DNA of 17,531 bases from Thiobacillaceae bacterium (GTDB lineage: Bacteria; Pseudomonadota; Gammaproteobacteria; Burkholderiales; Thiobacillaceae), in assembly GCA_012274165.1 (NCBI GenBank), contig JAAPAA010000337.1:1-17531 (forward strand). Direction: 5' to 3'. Every line of letters begins with the position of its first letter. Within the stretch, counting starts at the first letter, position 1. Of this stretch, positions 1-8,224 are shown in pieces. Position numbers and translations under genes: made by a program. The notes under the pieces are model-generated. The model did not search any database and was not told where the DNA came from. It was given only the letters and a program-made list of their open reading frames with translations.

Positions 1-3
1 ACC

Positions 4-1191
4 TCAGGCGTAGCAGCGCAGGCGCACCGAGAAATCCTTCAGCGACTGCACACCACTTTCTTCAGCGCGTTTACACCAAGCCTGCAGTTGCTCCAGCAAC
101 TGCTCACGGCTGGCGGTCGAGCGTCCCCAGATCGCGGACAGTTCCTGGCGCATGCGATAAACCGTTTGCAGGCGCTCACTCTTGCCCAGTAGCTTGTCCA
201 GTTCAGCCTTGTCGGCTGCGGCAAGCTCGCTCGGCTCTTTGTACAGCCAGCCGCGAAAACTTTCGAGATTCCAGTTTTGCGGCACATTCGAGCCGGCTTT
301 CAGCTTGGCGATTTCGGCCGCCGTGTCATCACGCACGCTTTTCACAAAACGCGTCATCACATCGTAGCGATGGGTAATAACGGCTTGCAGCGTATCCAGA
401 TCACACAGCGGCTTGGCGGGCAACCACTTCACTTTCGGCGCGAGCTTGCGAACCGTGGCGAGACGCACATAAGACATCAGCTTGATGTACAACCAGCCAA
501 TGTCGAACTCGTACCATTTGTTCGACAAGCGTGCCGAGGTGCCGTAAGCGTGGTGGTTGTTATGCAGCTCTTCGCCGCCAATCAGGATGCCCCACGGCAA
601 GACGTTGGTACTGGCATCTTCGCAGGCGAAGTTGCGGTAGCCCCAGTAGTGGCCGACGCCATTGATGATGCCAGCCGCCATGATCGGCATCCATGCCATC
701 TGCACCGCCCAGATGGTCAGACCGATCGGGCCGAACAAAGCGAGATTGATGATCATCATCAGCGCAACCCCCAAGACCGAATGACGGCTGTAAACATTGC
801 GCTCCATCCAGTCGTCGGGCGTGCCGTGGCCGTACTTTTCCAGCGTTGCGGCCACTTTTGCTTCAGCGCGATACAGTTCGGCACCTTCGAAAAGAACTTT
901 TTTGATGCCGCGCGTCTGCGGGCTGTGCGGATCTTCGACGGTTTCACATTTGGCGTGGTGCTTGCGGTGAATCGCCACCCACTCCTTGGTTACGACACCG
1001 GAGGTGAGCCACAGCCAGAGCCGGAAAAAGTGGCTGACGATGGGGTGCAGATCCACGGCCCGGTGAGCCTGTGAGCGATGCAGGAAAATGGTGATAGCTG
1101 CGATGGAGACATGGGTCAGTGCAAGGGTGATCAGCACGTACTGCCACCATTGCAGGTTCCAACCCGGTAAAGCCAACAGGCTTGAGAGCAT
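4..1191 (-). CDS. Acyl-CoA fatty acid desaturase (delta-9 type, DesB/OLE1-like)
   Basis: Membrane di-iron enzyme expected to introduce a double bond into the acyl chain of fatty acyl-CoA at the inner membrane. All three histidine boxes of the family are visible: HRSQAH (residues 38-43), HRKHH (75-79) and HNNHH (210-214), plus the GHYWGYRNF segment (180-188). Hydrophobic stretches lie near 16-36, 52-68 and 138-180. The 395-aa length fits the Pseudomonas DesB-type acyl-CoA desaturases, and residues after about 260 form a mostly hydrophilic, helical-looking tail. I chose the ATG at 1191; a TTG five codons upstream (1206) is in frame, and neither has a strong Shine-Dalgarno. It is the last of the minus-strand genes, but it has its own promoter (1228-1256) and a palindrome at the predicted start site, so it is probably regulated separately. 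Family assignment is sure; substrate and regiospecificity are inferred. Confidence 0.93.
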   Translation of the reverse strand: MLSSLLALPGWNLQWWQYVLITLALTHVSIAAITIFLHRSQAHRAVDLHPIVSHFFRLWLWLTSGVVTKEWVAIHRKHHAKCETVEDPHSPQTRGIKKVLFEGAELYRAEAKVAATLEKYGHGTPDDWMERNVYSRHSVLGVALMMIINLALFGPIGLTIWAVQMAWMPIMAAGIINGVGHYWGYRNFACEDASTNVLPWGILIGGEELHNNHHAYGTSARLSNKWYEFDIGWLYIKLMSYVRLATVRKLAPKVKWLPAKPLCDLDTLQAVITHRYDVMTRFVKSVRDDTAAEIAKLKAGSNVPQNWNLESFRGWLYKEPSELAAADKAELDKLLGKSERLQTVYRMRQELSAIWGRSTASREQLLEQLQAWCKRAEESGVQSLKDFSVRLRCYA

Positions 1192-1209
1192 AATTTTGGG
1201 GTCCAAAAC

Positions 1210-1225
1210 AAGACAAATTAGTCTT
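1210..1225. repeat. Operator-like inverted repeat at the desaturase start site
   Basis: AAGAC (1210-1214) and GTCTT (1221-1225) form a perfect inverted repeat with a 6-bp AT-rich spacer. It sits over the predicted transcription start and early leader of the desaturase, where a repressor would block initiation. The arms are too short and AT-rich for a convincing terminator. The cognate regulator is unknown. Confidence 0.4.
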
Positions 1226-1227
1226 TA

Positions 1228-1256
1228 ATTATACACGTAAATGCCATAAAAATCAA
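1228..1256 (-). promoter_or_regulatory. Sigma70 promoter of the desaturase gene
   Basis: On the minus strand a consensus -10 TATAAT (1233-1228) lies exactly 17 nt downstream of TTGATT (1256-1251), a 4/6 match to the -35 consensus. The -35 overlaps the stop codon of the upstream mscS-like gene. Transcription should start near 1221, giving a leader of about 30 nt before the ATG at 1191. This is the best promoter I see in the window. Confidence 0.75.
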
Positions 1257-2554
1257 TGGCCACTTGTTGCGGGGTCGACCAGTCCTGCCAGATGAACTAC
1301 ACGCTGCGGGTAGGGAATTTCAATCCCGGCTGTCTTGAATCCGCGCCAGATCGCCCAGTTGATATCCGAGCGCAGGTTGCCCTGTCCTTCACTGGCATCG
1401 CGTATCCACACACCCAGCTCCATTCGAATCCCATTGTCGGCAAACTCCCGCAGAAACACCTTGGGCAAGTACTCCGGTTCGTCCTGAATCACCCGCTCCT
1501 GGCTGCGCGCGGCTTCCAGCATGAGTTCTTGAGCCTGCTCCAAATCGGCTTCATACGACACCTGTACCGGAATCCCAATGCGTACATTGGGTTTGGACAG
1601 CGAATGATTGATCACGGTCTGGGTGATCAAGGTCTCGTTCGGCACGATGGTTTCAGTGCCGTCGAGCCCTTTCAGCAAGGTATAGCGCGTGTTGATCTGG
1701 CTGACTTCACCGTATTTGTTGTCCACCGTCACCAGATCGCCGATGCGCACCGAACGGTCGAGCAGGATGATGAATCCTGAAATATAGTTGCTGGCGACTT
1801 TTTGCAGGCCAAAGCCGATGCCCACGCCGATCGCGCCACCCAGCACCGACAGCACGGTGAGATCGATTCCCACCGTCGGCAAGGCCACCAGCACCGCCAC
1901 CACCAGCAATACAGTTCGCGCGGCTTTCGCCAAGGCCATGCGCAGCGACAGGTTCATGTCCGTGAGCCCCATCAGGCGACTCTCGAGCAGACGCGCCAGC
2001 GCCAGCGCCAAAATCACCGCCACCACAATCACCACCGCTGCCTGTCCCAGCAACCACAAGGAGAAGCGATGGGTGCCCGACTGGAACGACAGGGCCTCCA
2101 TTGCCGCATGGATGCGCGGCAGCAGTCCGGTCAGGTACAAGGCGAACGCGCCCCAGATCAGCCAGGACGCCGTGCGCTCCCACGCTTTCAGGGATTCGCG
2201 CGGTTCGAACACATAGCGCAGCGCAAAAATCACGCCGCGCACCAGCACCAGCGAAAGCAGCAACGGCACCGCCACATCGAGCAACGGCGTTGCATGCATG
2301 ACGAGTTCCGCCGCCTCGCGCCCCACCAGCAATGCAAGCAGCATCAGCAGCGGGAAACCCATGCGCCGCATCCCTTCACGCCCAGGCGTTCCGGCATACG
2401 CGGATTCGTCCAGCCATGAACGTACCGGCCGCCGCACCCCCCATGCGACCAGCGCACACAGCACCAGCACACCGACCTGCCACCACAGCCACGTATCGTG
2501 GCTGTCGGCAATCAGCCGGGTGATCAAATTATCGAAAGGGATGGGTTGCGACAT
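1253..2554 (-). CDS. MscS-family mechanosensitive ion channel
   Basis: 433-aa inner-membrane channel expected to open under membrane tension and release solutes during osmotic downshock. The N-terminal half has several predicted membrane helices (about 24-40, 66-80, 92-114, 130-145, 165-187). The family signature follows: the glycine/alanine-rich pore helix around residues 212-262 (VLGGAIGVGIGFGLQKVASN), then the beta domain with RIGDLVTV and IVPNETLI, then the cytoplasmic alpha/beta vestibule to about 425. The extra N-terminal helices make it longer than E. coli MscS (286 aa). The ATG lies 2 nt after the TGA of the fadL-like gene, indicating co-transcription and probably translational coupling. 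Its stop overlaps the -35 of the desaturase promoter. Being placed among lipid-handling genes is notable, since MscS gating responds to lipid packing; that link is inference. Confidence 0.92.
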   Translation of the reverse strand: MSQPIPFDNLITRLIADSHDTWLWWQVGVLVLCALVAWGVRRPVRSWLDESAYAGTPGREGMRRMGFPLLMLLALLVGREAAELVMHATPLLDVAVPLLLSLVLVRGVIFALRYVFEPRESLKAWERTASWLIWGAFALYLTGLLPRIHAAMEALSFQSGTHRFSLWLLGQAAVVIVVAVILALALARLLESRLMGLTDMNLSLRMALAKAARTVLLVVAVLVALPTVGIDLTVLSVLGGAIGVGIGFGLQKVASNYISGFIILLDRSVRIGDLVTVDNKYGEVSQINTRYTLLKGLDGTETIVPNETLITQTVINHSLSKPNVRIGIPVQVSYEADLEQAQELMLEAARSQERVIQDEPEYLPKVFLREFADNGIRMELGVWIRDASEGQGNLRSDINWAIWRGFKTAGIEIPYPQRVVHLAGLVDPATSGH

Positions 2555-2556
2555 GG

Positions 2557-3759
2557 TCAGAAATCCAGCGTCAACTGCGCAGACAGGATATCGACCGAAC
2601 TTGCGTAAGTACCGCCCAGGGTGATTCCGTTCTCGGTTTTGTTGATCCGCGCGTCCTCGAAAAACAGATGGGCATAGCCGACGTCAAGCATGCTCTTGGC
2701 TGACAGCCGGTATTGCGCGCCAAACGCGAGCCAGGTGCGGCTTGCATCCGGGGTGCGCGCGGTGCGGAAAGCGTCGGACACCGGTGTTTCGTCATACGCC
2801 ACGCCGCCGCGCAGGGTCAGCTTGTCGTCGAGATGGTAGTTGGCGCCCACCGAATAGCGGTAACTGTCTTGCCAGTTTTCAGGCGTGACCAGCGGCGCAC
2901 CGACGGCCCGGACGATGCGCAATTCATCGAAATCGCTCCAACCTGTCCAGGTGACGTCGGCCAGCAGATCCCAGCGTGGGCCCAGTGTCTGGAACAGGCT
3001 CAGCGAGGCCGAATCCGGCAGGGTTACCTTGGCCGTCACGGGGATCACGCTCGGCGACGCACTGAACGACAGATTACCGTCCAGCGTCTGGTCGACCTCG
3101 GAACGGTACGCCAGGCCGACCCGGGTGGCTTCACTCACCTGCCACAATGCGCCCAGATCAAAGCCCCAGCCGTAATCATCGCCTTTGACGGTGGCGACTC
3201 CCGGCGCGCCCGCGAAATTGCTGAGCGTCGCCTCGACATATTGAATGTTCACGCCTGCGCCAAGCGACAGCGATTCGCTGGCCTGCCAGGCAATTGCAGG
3301 ATTGAGATTGATCGTTTTCAGCTCGGATTTGATCGCCTGGGTGCGGCCTTTCCAACTGCTGTCGTATTCGGTTTTCAGGCCAAACGGCGCGTTCAGGCCC
3401 ACGCCCAAACGAATGTCGGGCGTCACCCGAGATGCGAAGTAGGCGTTGGGCACAAAGGCAAGGCCGCCCGCGTCGCCGCCGTTTCCGCCGCCAATCGCGG
3501 GGCTCACCGTACCGCTGAATTTGGCCTGCGGATCGATCAGGTGAGCAACCAGGACAAGCTGGCTATCCGGCAGCAGCGTCATCCCTGCAGGGTTGAAAAA
3601 AATCGTACTGGCATCCTGTGCGCTGGCAGCCTGACCGGCATAGGCATTGCCGAGACCGCTGGCGTTCTGTTCGATCAGCGCGAATCCCGCAGCGGACGCA
3701 AGGTTGGCGCCCGCGGCCAGCGTCAAGCCACCAGCCAGTTGGTTAAAACGAATCGTCAT
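2557..3759 (-). CDS. FadL/OmpP1/TodX-family outer-membrane fatty acid transporter
   Basis: 400-aa outer-membrane beta-barrel expected to admit long-chain fatty acids or other hydrophobic compounds. The N-terminus has a signal peptide ending ASA near residue 23. The mature protein begins AGFALIEQNASGLGNAYAG, the FadL-type plug segment, followed by the conserved FFNPAGM (about 54-60). The protein ends with amphipathic strands and a C-terminal phenylalanine (LTLDF), the usual signal for barrel insertion. I start at the ATG at 3759 because GGGAGAG sits just upstream and the signal peptide begins there; the reading frame stays open 23 codons further without a better start. It begins 25 nt after the acyl-CoA synthetase stop and ends 2 nt before the MscS gene, so uptake and activation of fatty acids are probably co-expressed. 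Hydrocarbon transport (TodX-like) is the main alternative role. Confidence 0.92.
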   Translation of the reverse strand: MTIRFNQLAGGLTLAAGANLASAAGFALIEQNASGLGNAYAGQAASAQDASTIFFNPAGMTLLPDSQLVLVAHLIDPQAKFSGTVSPAIGGGNGGDAGGLAFVPNAYFASRVTPDIRLGVGLNAPFGLKTEYDSSWKGRTQAIKSELKTINLNPAIAWQASESLSLGAGVNIQYVEATLSNFAGAPGVATVKGDDYGWGFDLGALWQVSEATRVGLAYRSEVDQTLDGNLSFSASPSVIPVTAKVTLPDSASLSLFQTLGPRWDLLADVTWTGWSDFDELRIVRAVGAPLVTPENWQDSYRYSVGANYHLDDKLTLRGGVAYDETPVSDAFRTARTPDASRTWLAFGAQYRLSAKSMLDVGYAHLFFEDARINKTENGITLGGTYASSVDILSAQLTLDF

Positions 3760-3784
3760 GAATCTCTCCCTTGGTATTGTGAAG

Positions 3785-5599
3785 TCATGATCGCGCGAAA
3801 TCGGCATACATCGCCTCGATCTCCGCACGATAACGCTCGAGTATCAGGTTACGTTTGATTTTCAGTGTGGGCGTCAACAAACCATTTTCGATCGTCCATG
3901 GCGCAAGCTTCGGATGCAGGCGGCGAATCTGCGCGTAGCCCGGAAAGTGCTTGAGTTGCGCCGCCACACGCTGCGTGAGTGCTTTGAGCACTTTGGGGCT
4001 GGTCAGCGCCGCAGCCTGATGCGGATCGATGTTGAGACCGGCGGCGAAATCCTGCCAGTGCGCCTCGTTCAGCACGATCAACGCGGCAAGATACGGCTTG
4101 CCTTCGCCAACGAGCATCACCTGCTCGAACAGCGGGTCGAGCAGGATGGCGGACTCCATCTCGGTGGGCGGCACCTTCTCGCCATTGCTCAGCACGATGA
4201 TGTCCTTGATCCGGCCGATGATGGTGTAATGCCCCTGCTCATCCCGCCGCACCTTGTCGCCGCTGTGCAACCAGCCGTCGGCATCGATGATTGCACGGGT
4301 GGCATCTTCGTCCTTCCAGTAGCCGCGCATGACGCACCGGCTGCGCGTCAGCAGCTCTTCTTTGTCACCGATCTTCACCTCGATACCCGGCATCGGCTGA
4401 CCGATGCTGGCAGGCATATTGGACTCGGGCCGGTTGACGCACACCACCGGGCTGGTTTCGGTGAGCCCGTAGCCCTGATAGAGCGGCACCCCGAGCCCGA
4501 TGAACACGCGTGCGATGTCGGGCGACAGCGCCGCGCCGCCGGAAATCGCCACCGTCAGCCGCCCCCCGAGCTTGTCCACGATCTTGCGCGCCACCAGCCG
4601 GTCGAGCAACGGCCACAACAGCAACGCGGGGTGCCAGCCCGCGCGCCCTTGCGCGCGCTCGAAACGCTGCCAACCCACCTGCACCGCGAGATCGAACAGC
4701 TTTTTGGCCAGCGGTTTTTTCTTCGCCAGCCCGTCCTGAATGCGTCCGTACACCCGTTCGTAGATACGCGGCACCGAAATCAGGACCGTCGGGCGGATAG
4801 CCTCCAGATCCTGGGCCAGCTGGGTGATCGAGCGCGCATAGGCCACTTCGCCGCCCAGCAGCATCGCCAGGTAATAACCCGCGGTGCGCTCCAGCGTATG
4901 CGACAGCGGCAAAAACGACAGGAATACCGCGTGCTCGCCGAAGTCAGCGCATTGCGTCGCGTAATACGCGTTCCACAGCATGTTGGCGTGCGTCAGCATC
5001 ACGCCTTTGGGGCGCCCGGTCGTGCCCGAGGTATAGATGATGCTAGCCAGCAGCTCAGCGCTGAGAGGCTGCTCGGGAACGGCTGTGCCGGCCGCCGCCG
5101 CCAGCCAGTCGGCGGCGACGACAAGGTGCAGATTCCCTTCGTCCACGCCGCCTTCCGGCGCAACCAGACTGACAATGCGCTGCAGACACGCCACCGAACC
5201 GGCAATCTCGGCGAGTTTCTGGTGCTGGAATTTGCCTTCAATCACCAGCAGTTTGACATCGGCGTGGTCGAGAATGTAGGCAGCGTTTTCCGGGCGGTCA
5301 TCCAGATACAGCGGCACGGTCACCAGACCGAGGCCGAGCGCGGCCTGATCGAAGATCACCCACTCGACGCAGTTTTTCAGCATCACCGCCACCCGGTCGC
5401 CGGGCACGAGCCCTTCATTCACCAACGCGGCCTGCCAGCGCGTCACCTCGGCGGCAACTTGCGCCCAGGTGTAAGCGGCCCACGCACCTGACGCCTCGTC
5501 AAACTGACGGTAGGCGACGCGATCCGGCATCGCTGCGACGCGCGCGCGAAACAGCCCGTACAGCGTGCCTAACGTATCGGGATGAAATGCAGCGGTCAT
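3785..5599 (-). CDS. Long-chain fatty acyl-CoA synthetase (AMP-binding, FAA1/FadD15 type)
   Basis: 604-aa ANL-superfamily enzyme that activates fatty acids with ATP and CoA via an acyl-adenylate. Visible motifs in order: P-loop YTSGTTGRPKG (189-199), the SFLPLSHTLER segment (228-238) typical of eukaryote-like long-chain synthetases, YQGYGLTETSP (374-384), and the hinge/adenylate region DGWLHSGDKV (441-450) followed by GRIKDIIVLSNGEKVPP (462-478). The C-terminal lysine segment LKIKRN is near residue 585. The usual TGD reads SGD here, a mild substitution. I start at ATG 5599; the longer open frame upstream overlaps the methyltransferase gene and encodes nothing family-like. It lies 20 nt after the RsmB-like gene and 25 nt before the fadL-like gene. 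A FadL-plus-acyl-CoA-synthetase pair supports vectorial uptake of exogenous fatty acids. Chain-length preference is unknown. Confidence 0.93.
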   Translation of the reverse strand: MTAAFHPDTLGTLYGLFRARVAAMPDRVAYRQFDEASGAWAAYTWAQVAAEVTRWQAALVNEGLVPGDRVAVMLKNCVEWVIFDQAALGLGLVTVPLYLDDRPENAAYILDHADVKLLVIEGKFQHQKLAEIAGSVACLQRIVSLVAPEGGVDEGNLHLVVAADWLAAAAGTAVPEQPLSAELLASIIYTSGTTGRPKGVMLTHANMLWNAYYATQCADFGEHAVFLSFLPLSHTLERTAGYYLAMLLGGEVAYARSITQLAQDLEAIRPTVLISVPRIYERVYGRIQDGLAKKKPLAKKLFDLAVQVGWQRFERAQGRAGWHPALLLWPLLDRLVARKIVDKLGGRLTVAISGGAALSPDIARVFIGLGVPLYQGYGLTETSPVVCVNRPESNMPASIGQPMPGIEVKIGDKEELLTRSRCVMRGYWKDEDATRAIIDADGWLHSGDKVRRDEQGHYTIIGRIKDIIVLSNGEKVPPTEMESAILLDPLFEQVMLVGEGKPYLAALIVLNEAHWQDFAAGLNIDPHQAAALTSPKVLKALTQRVAAQLKHFPGYAQIRRLHPKLAPWTIENGLLTPTLKIKRNLILERYRAEIEAMYADFARS

Positions 5600-5619
5600 C
5601 GCACGCTCAACAAAACCAC

Positions 5620-6897
5620 TCAAGCGTCGGTTTTGACCGGTGCTGGGTTGACCATCGCTGCCTTGATCATTACCGCAGCAAAAAAGCCGTCGGTGCCGTG
5701 CAGCGCGGGCGACAGTTTCAGCATAGGTCCGGTATCGAGCGCGATGTGCTGCTGCGCCAGCAATTCGTTCACCGGCAGCAGCGTGAAGCCGCCCTCTGCC
5801 AGCAGCGACTCGACGATGGCTTCGTTCTCGTCCGGCAACAGACTGCAGGTGGCATACACCAGACGCCCGCCCGGCTTCAGCAGTTTTGCTGCAGCACGCA
5901 GGATGGCGGCTTGTTTCTGCGTCAGCTCCGCCACGCTTTCCGGCGACTGCCTGAATTTCAGATCGGGATTGCGGCGCAGCGTGCCCAGCCCCGAGCACGG
6001 CGCATCGACCAGCACGCGGTCAAGCTTGCCCGCCAGCCGCTTGACCCGGGTGTCATTCTCGGACGCGATCAATTGCGGCATCACGTTGGACAGCCCCGAG
6101 CGCGCCAGTCGCGGTTTCAGGTTGACCAGGCGTTTTTCCGCCACATCGAACGCGTACAGCCGCCCGCTCGACGCCATCATCGCGCCGATGGCGAGCGTCT
6201 TGCCGCCCGCGCCGGCGCAAAAATCGCACACCATTTCGCCGCGCCGCGCACCCAGCAGCAAGGCCAGCAGCTGGCTGCCATCGTCCTGTACTTCGAGGCT
6301 GCCGTTGATAAACAGCGGATGGCGGTTGATCGCCGGATTCTCCTTGAAGCGGATGCCCCACGGCGAATACGGCGTCGGCTCAACCGCAAAGCCTTCCGCC
6401 TGCAACTGCGCCAGCACGCTCTCGCGATTGGCCTTGTGCGTGTTCACCCGCACATCGAGCGGCGCGGGCAGTTGCAGGGCGCGGCCGAGCGCGAGGATGT
6501 CGGCGTCGCTCATCGACGGTTGCAATTTCTCGACCACCCATTGAGGCAACTCGGCCGCGTCGGCCAGCGGCAAATCGTCGGTTTTGGCGTTACGGATATG
6601 GGCAATGAGCTCGGGCTTGGCGAATTGTTCCAGCGTCGCGCCGCTCATGCCGCGCGCCTTGATCAGCCAGGCGACGATCAGCGTGCGCGGATTGGCGGCC
6701 GGCACCACCACCGATAAATAGCGATAGCGGCGCAGCACGCCAAACACGGCTTCGGCGACAAATGCACGGTCGTGCGAGCCCAGCTTTTTGTGCTCGCGAA
6801 AAAATGCCGACAACACCGCGTCGGCGGGACGCTTGAAATCCAGCACCAGATCGAGCGCCTGGGTAGCCAGTTGTAACAGGTGAGGAGTCAGTTCCAT
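5620..6897 (-). CDS. RsmB/NOP2-family rRNA (cytosine-C5) methyltransferase
   Basis: 425-aa SAM-dependent RNA m5C methyltransferase. Residues 1-65 resemble the NusB-like helical RNA-binding part of RsmB. The catalytic domain shows the SAM-binding motif I DFCAGAGGKT (225-234), motif IV VDAPCSGLGTLRRNPD with Cys301, and motif VI YATCSLLPDENE with Cys351; these two cysteines are the release and nucleophile residues of this family. It is close in size to E. coli RsmB (429 aa) but diverged, so it may be a paralogue with a different target; I leave the symbol blank. ATG 6897 has no Shine-Dalgarno. Two small ORFs lie immediately upstream, so initiation may be coupled. It ends 20 nt before the acyl-CoA synthetase gene. 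Confidence 0.9.
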   Translation of the reverse strand: MELTPHLLQLATQALDLVLDFKRPADAVLSAFFREHKKLGSHDRAFVAEAVFGVLRRYRYLSVVVPAANPRTLIVAWLIKARGMSGATLEQFAKPELIAHIRNAKTDDLPLADAAELPQWVVEKLQPSMSDADILALGRALQLPAPLDVRVNTHKANRESVLAQLQAEGFAVEPTPYSPWGIRFKENPAINRHPLFINGSLEVQDDGSQLLALLLGARRGEMVCDFCAGAGGKTLAIGAMMASSGRLYAFDVAEKRLVNLKPRLARSGLSNVMPQLIASENDTRVKRLAGKLDRVLVDAPCSGLGTLRRNPDLKFRQSPESVAELTQKQAAILRAAAKLLKPGGRLVYATCSLLPDENEAIVESLLAEGGFTLLPVNELLAQQHIALDTGPMLKLSPALHGTDGFFAAVMIKAAMVNPAPVKTDA

Positions 6898-6914
6898 CAG
6901 GAAGGGGAAGCCGG

Positions 6915-6941
6915 TTAACGGGGAACAGGGTTGGCGCTCAT
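6915..6941 (-). other. Possible 8-codon upstream ORF (MSANPVPR) before the RsmB-like gene
   Basis: ATG at 6941 is preceded by GGGAGAGG at a 5-nt spacing, the best ribosome binding site in this interval, yet the frame ends at TAA after eight codons. The ATG overlaps the TGA of the 51-aa ORF (ATGA). The RsmB-like ATG follows 17 nt after the mini-ORF stop and lacks its own Shine-Dalgarno, so termination-reinitiation is conceivable. The frames differ, so this is not simply an N-terminal extension. It could equally be fortuitous. Confidence 0.25.
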
Positions 6942-7093
6942 GCAAGCCTCTCCCGGTCACCCTTGGGGTTTTCGTCACAGGGAAAGCGTGTCTGGCCTGC
7001 CCCGGCCCCGGCACGGATCAGCGTTGTCACTTCGAACACGCCGGATAGTTCGAGCGCCCAAAGCGAGAATGTGCTGTCTTTGGCGGGGGTCAT
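6938..7093 (-). CDS. Uncertain 51-aa ORF in the AI-2E/RsmB gap
   Basis: An ATG-started ORF (MTPAKDSTFSLWALELSGVF...) occupies most of the 230-bp gap between the AI-2E-type gene and the RsmB-like gene. It starts 34 nt after the former's stop and its TGA overlaps a downstream ATG as ATGA. I recognise no family and see no signal peptide or metal motif; the C-terminal half is hydrophilic (DENPKGDRERLA). There is no clear Shine-Dalgarno. It may be a genuine small protein, a decayed fragment, or untranslated spacer. Apart from these small ORFs I see nothing else in this gap. Confidence 0.25.
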   Translation of the reverse strand: MTPAKDSTFSLWALELSGVFEVTTLIRAGAGAGQTRFPCDENPKGDRERLA

Positions 7094-7127
7094 GGCGACA
7101 CGCTACGGATAGGCCCCAAGGATATCA

Positions 7128-8189
7128 TCAAGCCTGTTCCGACCGCGCGTGCACCAGCCATTCGCGCCAGATGGCGACCGACACCGCGAGCAGCACCGGC
7201 CCCAGAAACAGGCCGATCAGGCCAAAGGCGTTGAGGCCGCCAAGCACGCCCAAAAACACCAGCAAAAACGGAATCCGCGTCGGTCCGCTAATAACCAGCG
7301 GGCGGATCAGGTTATCGATCCAGCTCACCACCAGCGCGCCCCACAAAAACAGGCCCAGCGCGGCCTGGGTTTCGCCCTGCGCCAGCAGGCCCAGCGACAA
7401 CCCGATCCACACCACCGGGCCGATGAACGGAATCAACGAAATCAAGGCGGTGAGCACGCCCCACAACGCAGGCGCGGGGACGCCCGCCGCCCAGTAACCC
7501 AGGCCGGCGAGCACGCCCTGAGCCAAGGCGGTCATCACAATACCGAACACCACCGCGCGCACGGTGACACCCACTGCCAGGATATAGCCACGCGCCGATT
7601 CGCCCAGCCAGCGGGTGGCCACCTGGCGAAACTGCGTCAGCAACTCGTCGCCATGGCGATACAGAAAGAACAACGCAAATACCGCCAGGCCAAACTTCAT
7701 CGCGATGCGCCCGACACCGCCGGCCAGTGCTTTGAGCGAAGCTGCATCAGTCAGTCCAAACACCTCGATTTGGGCGCGCAGCCAAACCGGATCGGTCTCC
7801 ACCCGCAGGTATTGCCCGGCAAACCATTCCCCACCCGGCCAGGTCCGCACGACTGTGGGCAGCGGTGGCAAACCCTGAGTCGCCAGCTGTTTCAATGCCG
7901 CCGTCGCAGATGCCACATCCATCGCCACTGCGAACATCACCCACAACAGCGGCAGCAACAACGTGGCCGCCACGCCCAGCGTCATCAGCAGGGCAACGAC
8001 GTTCTCACGCCCCGGCAAACGGCGATTGACAAGCTGATGCAGTGGCCAGGTGACGTAGGCGAGGATGCCGGCCCATGCCAGCGAGGCGAAAAACGGCGAC
8101 AACACCCAGAAGGTGCTGCCAAAAATGAAGACCAGAAACGCAAAGGCCGCGATGCGGCGTGCGAGTGGCGAGTCGATGTTGGTCGGCAT
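7128..8189 (-). CDS. AI-2E family transporter (PerM/YdiK-like permease)
   Basis: 353-aa polytopic inner-membrane protein of the AI-2 exporter-like family (E. coli TqsA, PerM and YdiK belong here); some members transport AI-2 and others act as Na+/H+ antiporters. Membrane helices appear near 14-32, 36-48, 64-92 and 150-172, then a dense C-terminal set. The conserved region contains LIPFIGPVVW, IDNLIRPLVISGPTRIPFL and FGLIGLFLGPVLLA, the family hallmarks. The soluble loop near 93-145 is normal for the family. The ATG at 8189 follows GAGG at suitable spacing and lies 35 nt after the TerC-like stop, suggesting one operon with terC and htpX. The substrate cannot be told from sequence. With an NhaR-type regulator and a TerC protein nearby, an ion-related role is as plausible as signalling. 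Confidence 0.88.
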   Translation of the reverse strand: MPTNIDSPLARRIAAFAFLVFIFGSTFWVLSPFFASLAWAGILAYVTWPLHQLVNRRLPGRENVVALLMTLGVAATLLLPLLWVMFAVAMDVASATAALKQLATQGLPPLPTVVRTWPGGEWFAGQYLRVETDPVWLRAQIEVFGLTDAASLKALAGGVGRIAMKFGLAVFALFFLYRHGDELLTQFRQVATRWLGESARGYILAVGVTVRAVVFGIVMTALAQGVLAGLGYWAAGVPAPALWGVLTALISLIPFIGPVVWIGLSLGLLAQGETQAALGLFLWGALVVSWIDNLIRPLVISGPTRIPFLLVFLGVLGGLNAFGLIGLFLGPVLLAVSVAIWREWLVHARSEQA

Positions 8190-8224
8190 GGGGCCTCGTC
8201 AGGCCTGCCAGCGGGCACCGCGCA

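Noticed and set aside
2713..3858. 381-codon open frame on the plus strand
   Set aside because: Antisense to the FadL-type gene, low-complexity basic composition, no signal or motif.
3914..5491. 525-codon open frame on the plus strand
   Set aside because: It is antisense to the acyl-CoA synthetase gene, Arg/His/Gln-rich, and has no domain. This is the usual mirror frame of a GC-rich gene.
5587..6717. 376-codon open frame on the plus strand
   Set aside because: Antisense to the RsmB-like gene, which has clear catalytic motifs; the plus frame is rich in Arg, Gln and His only.
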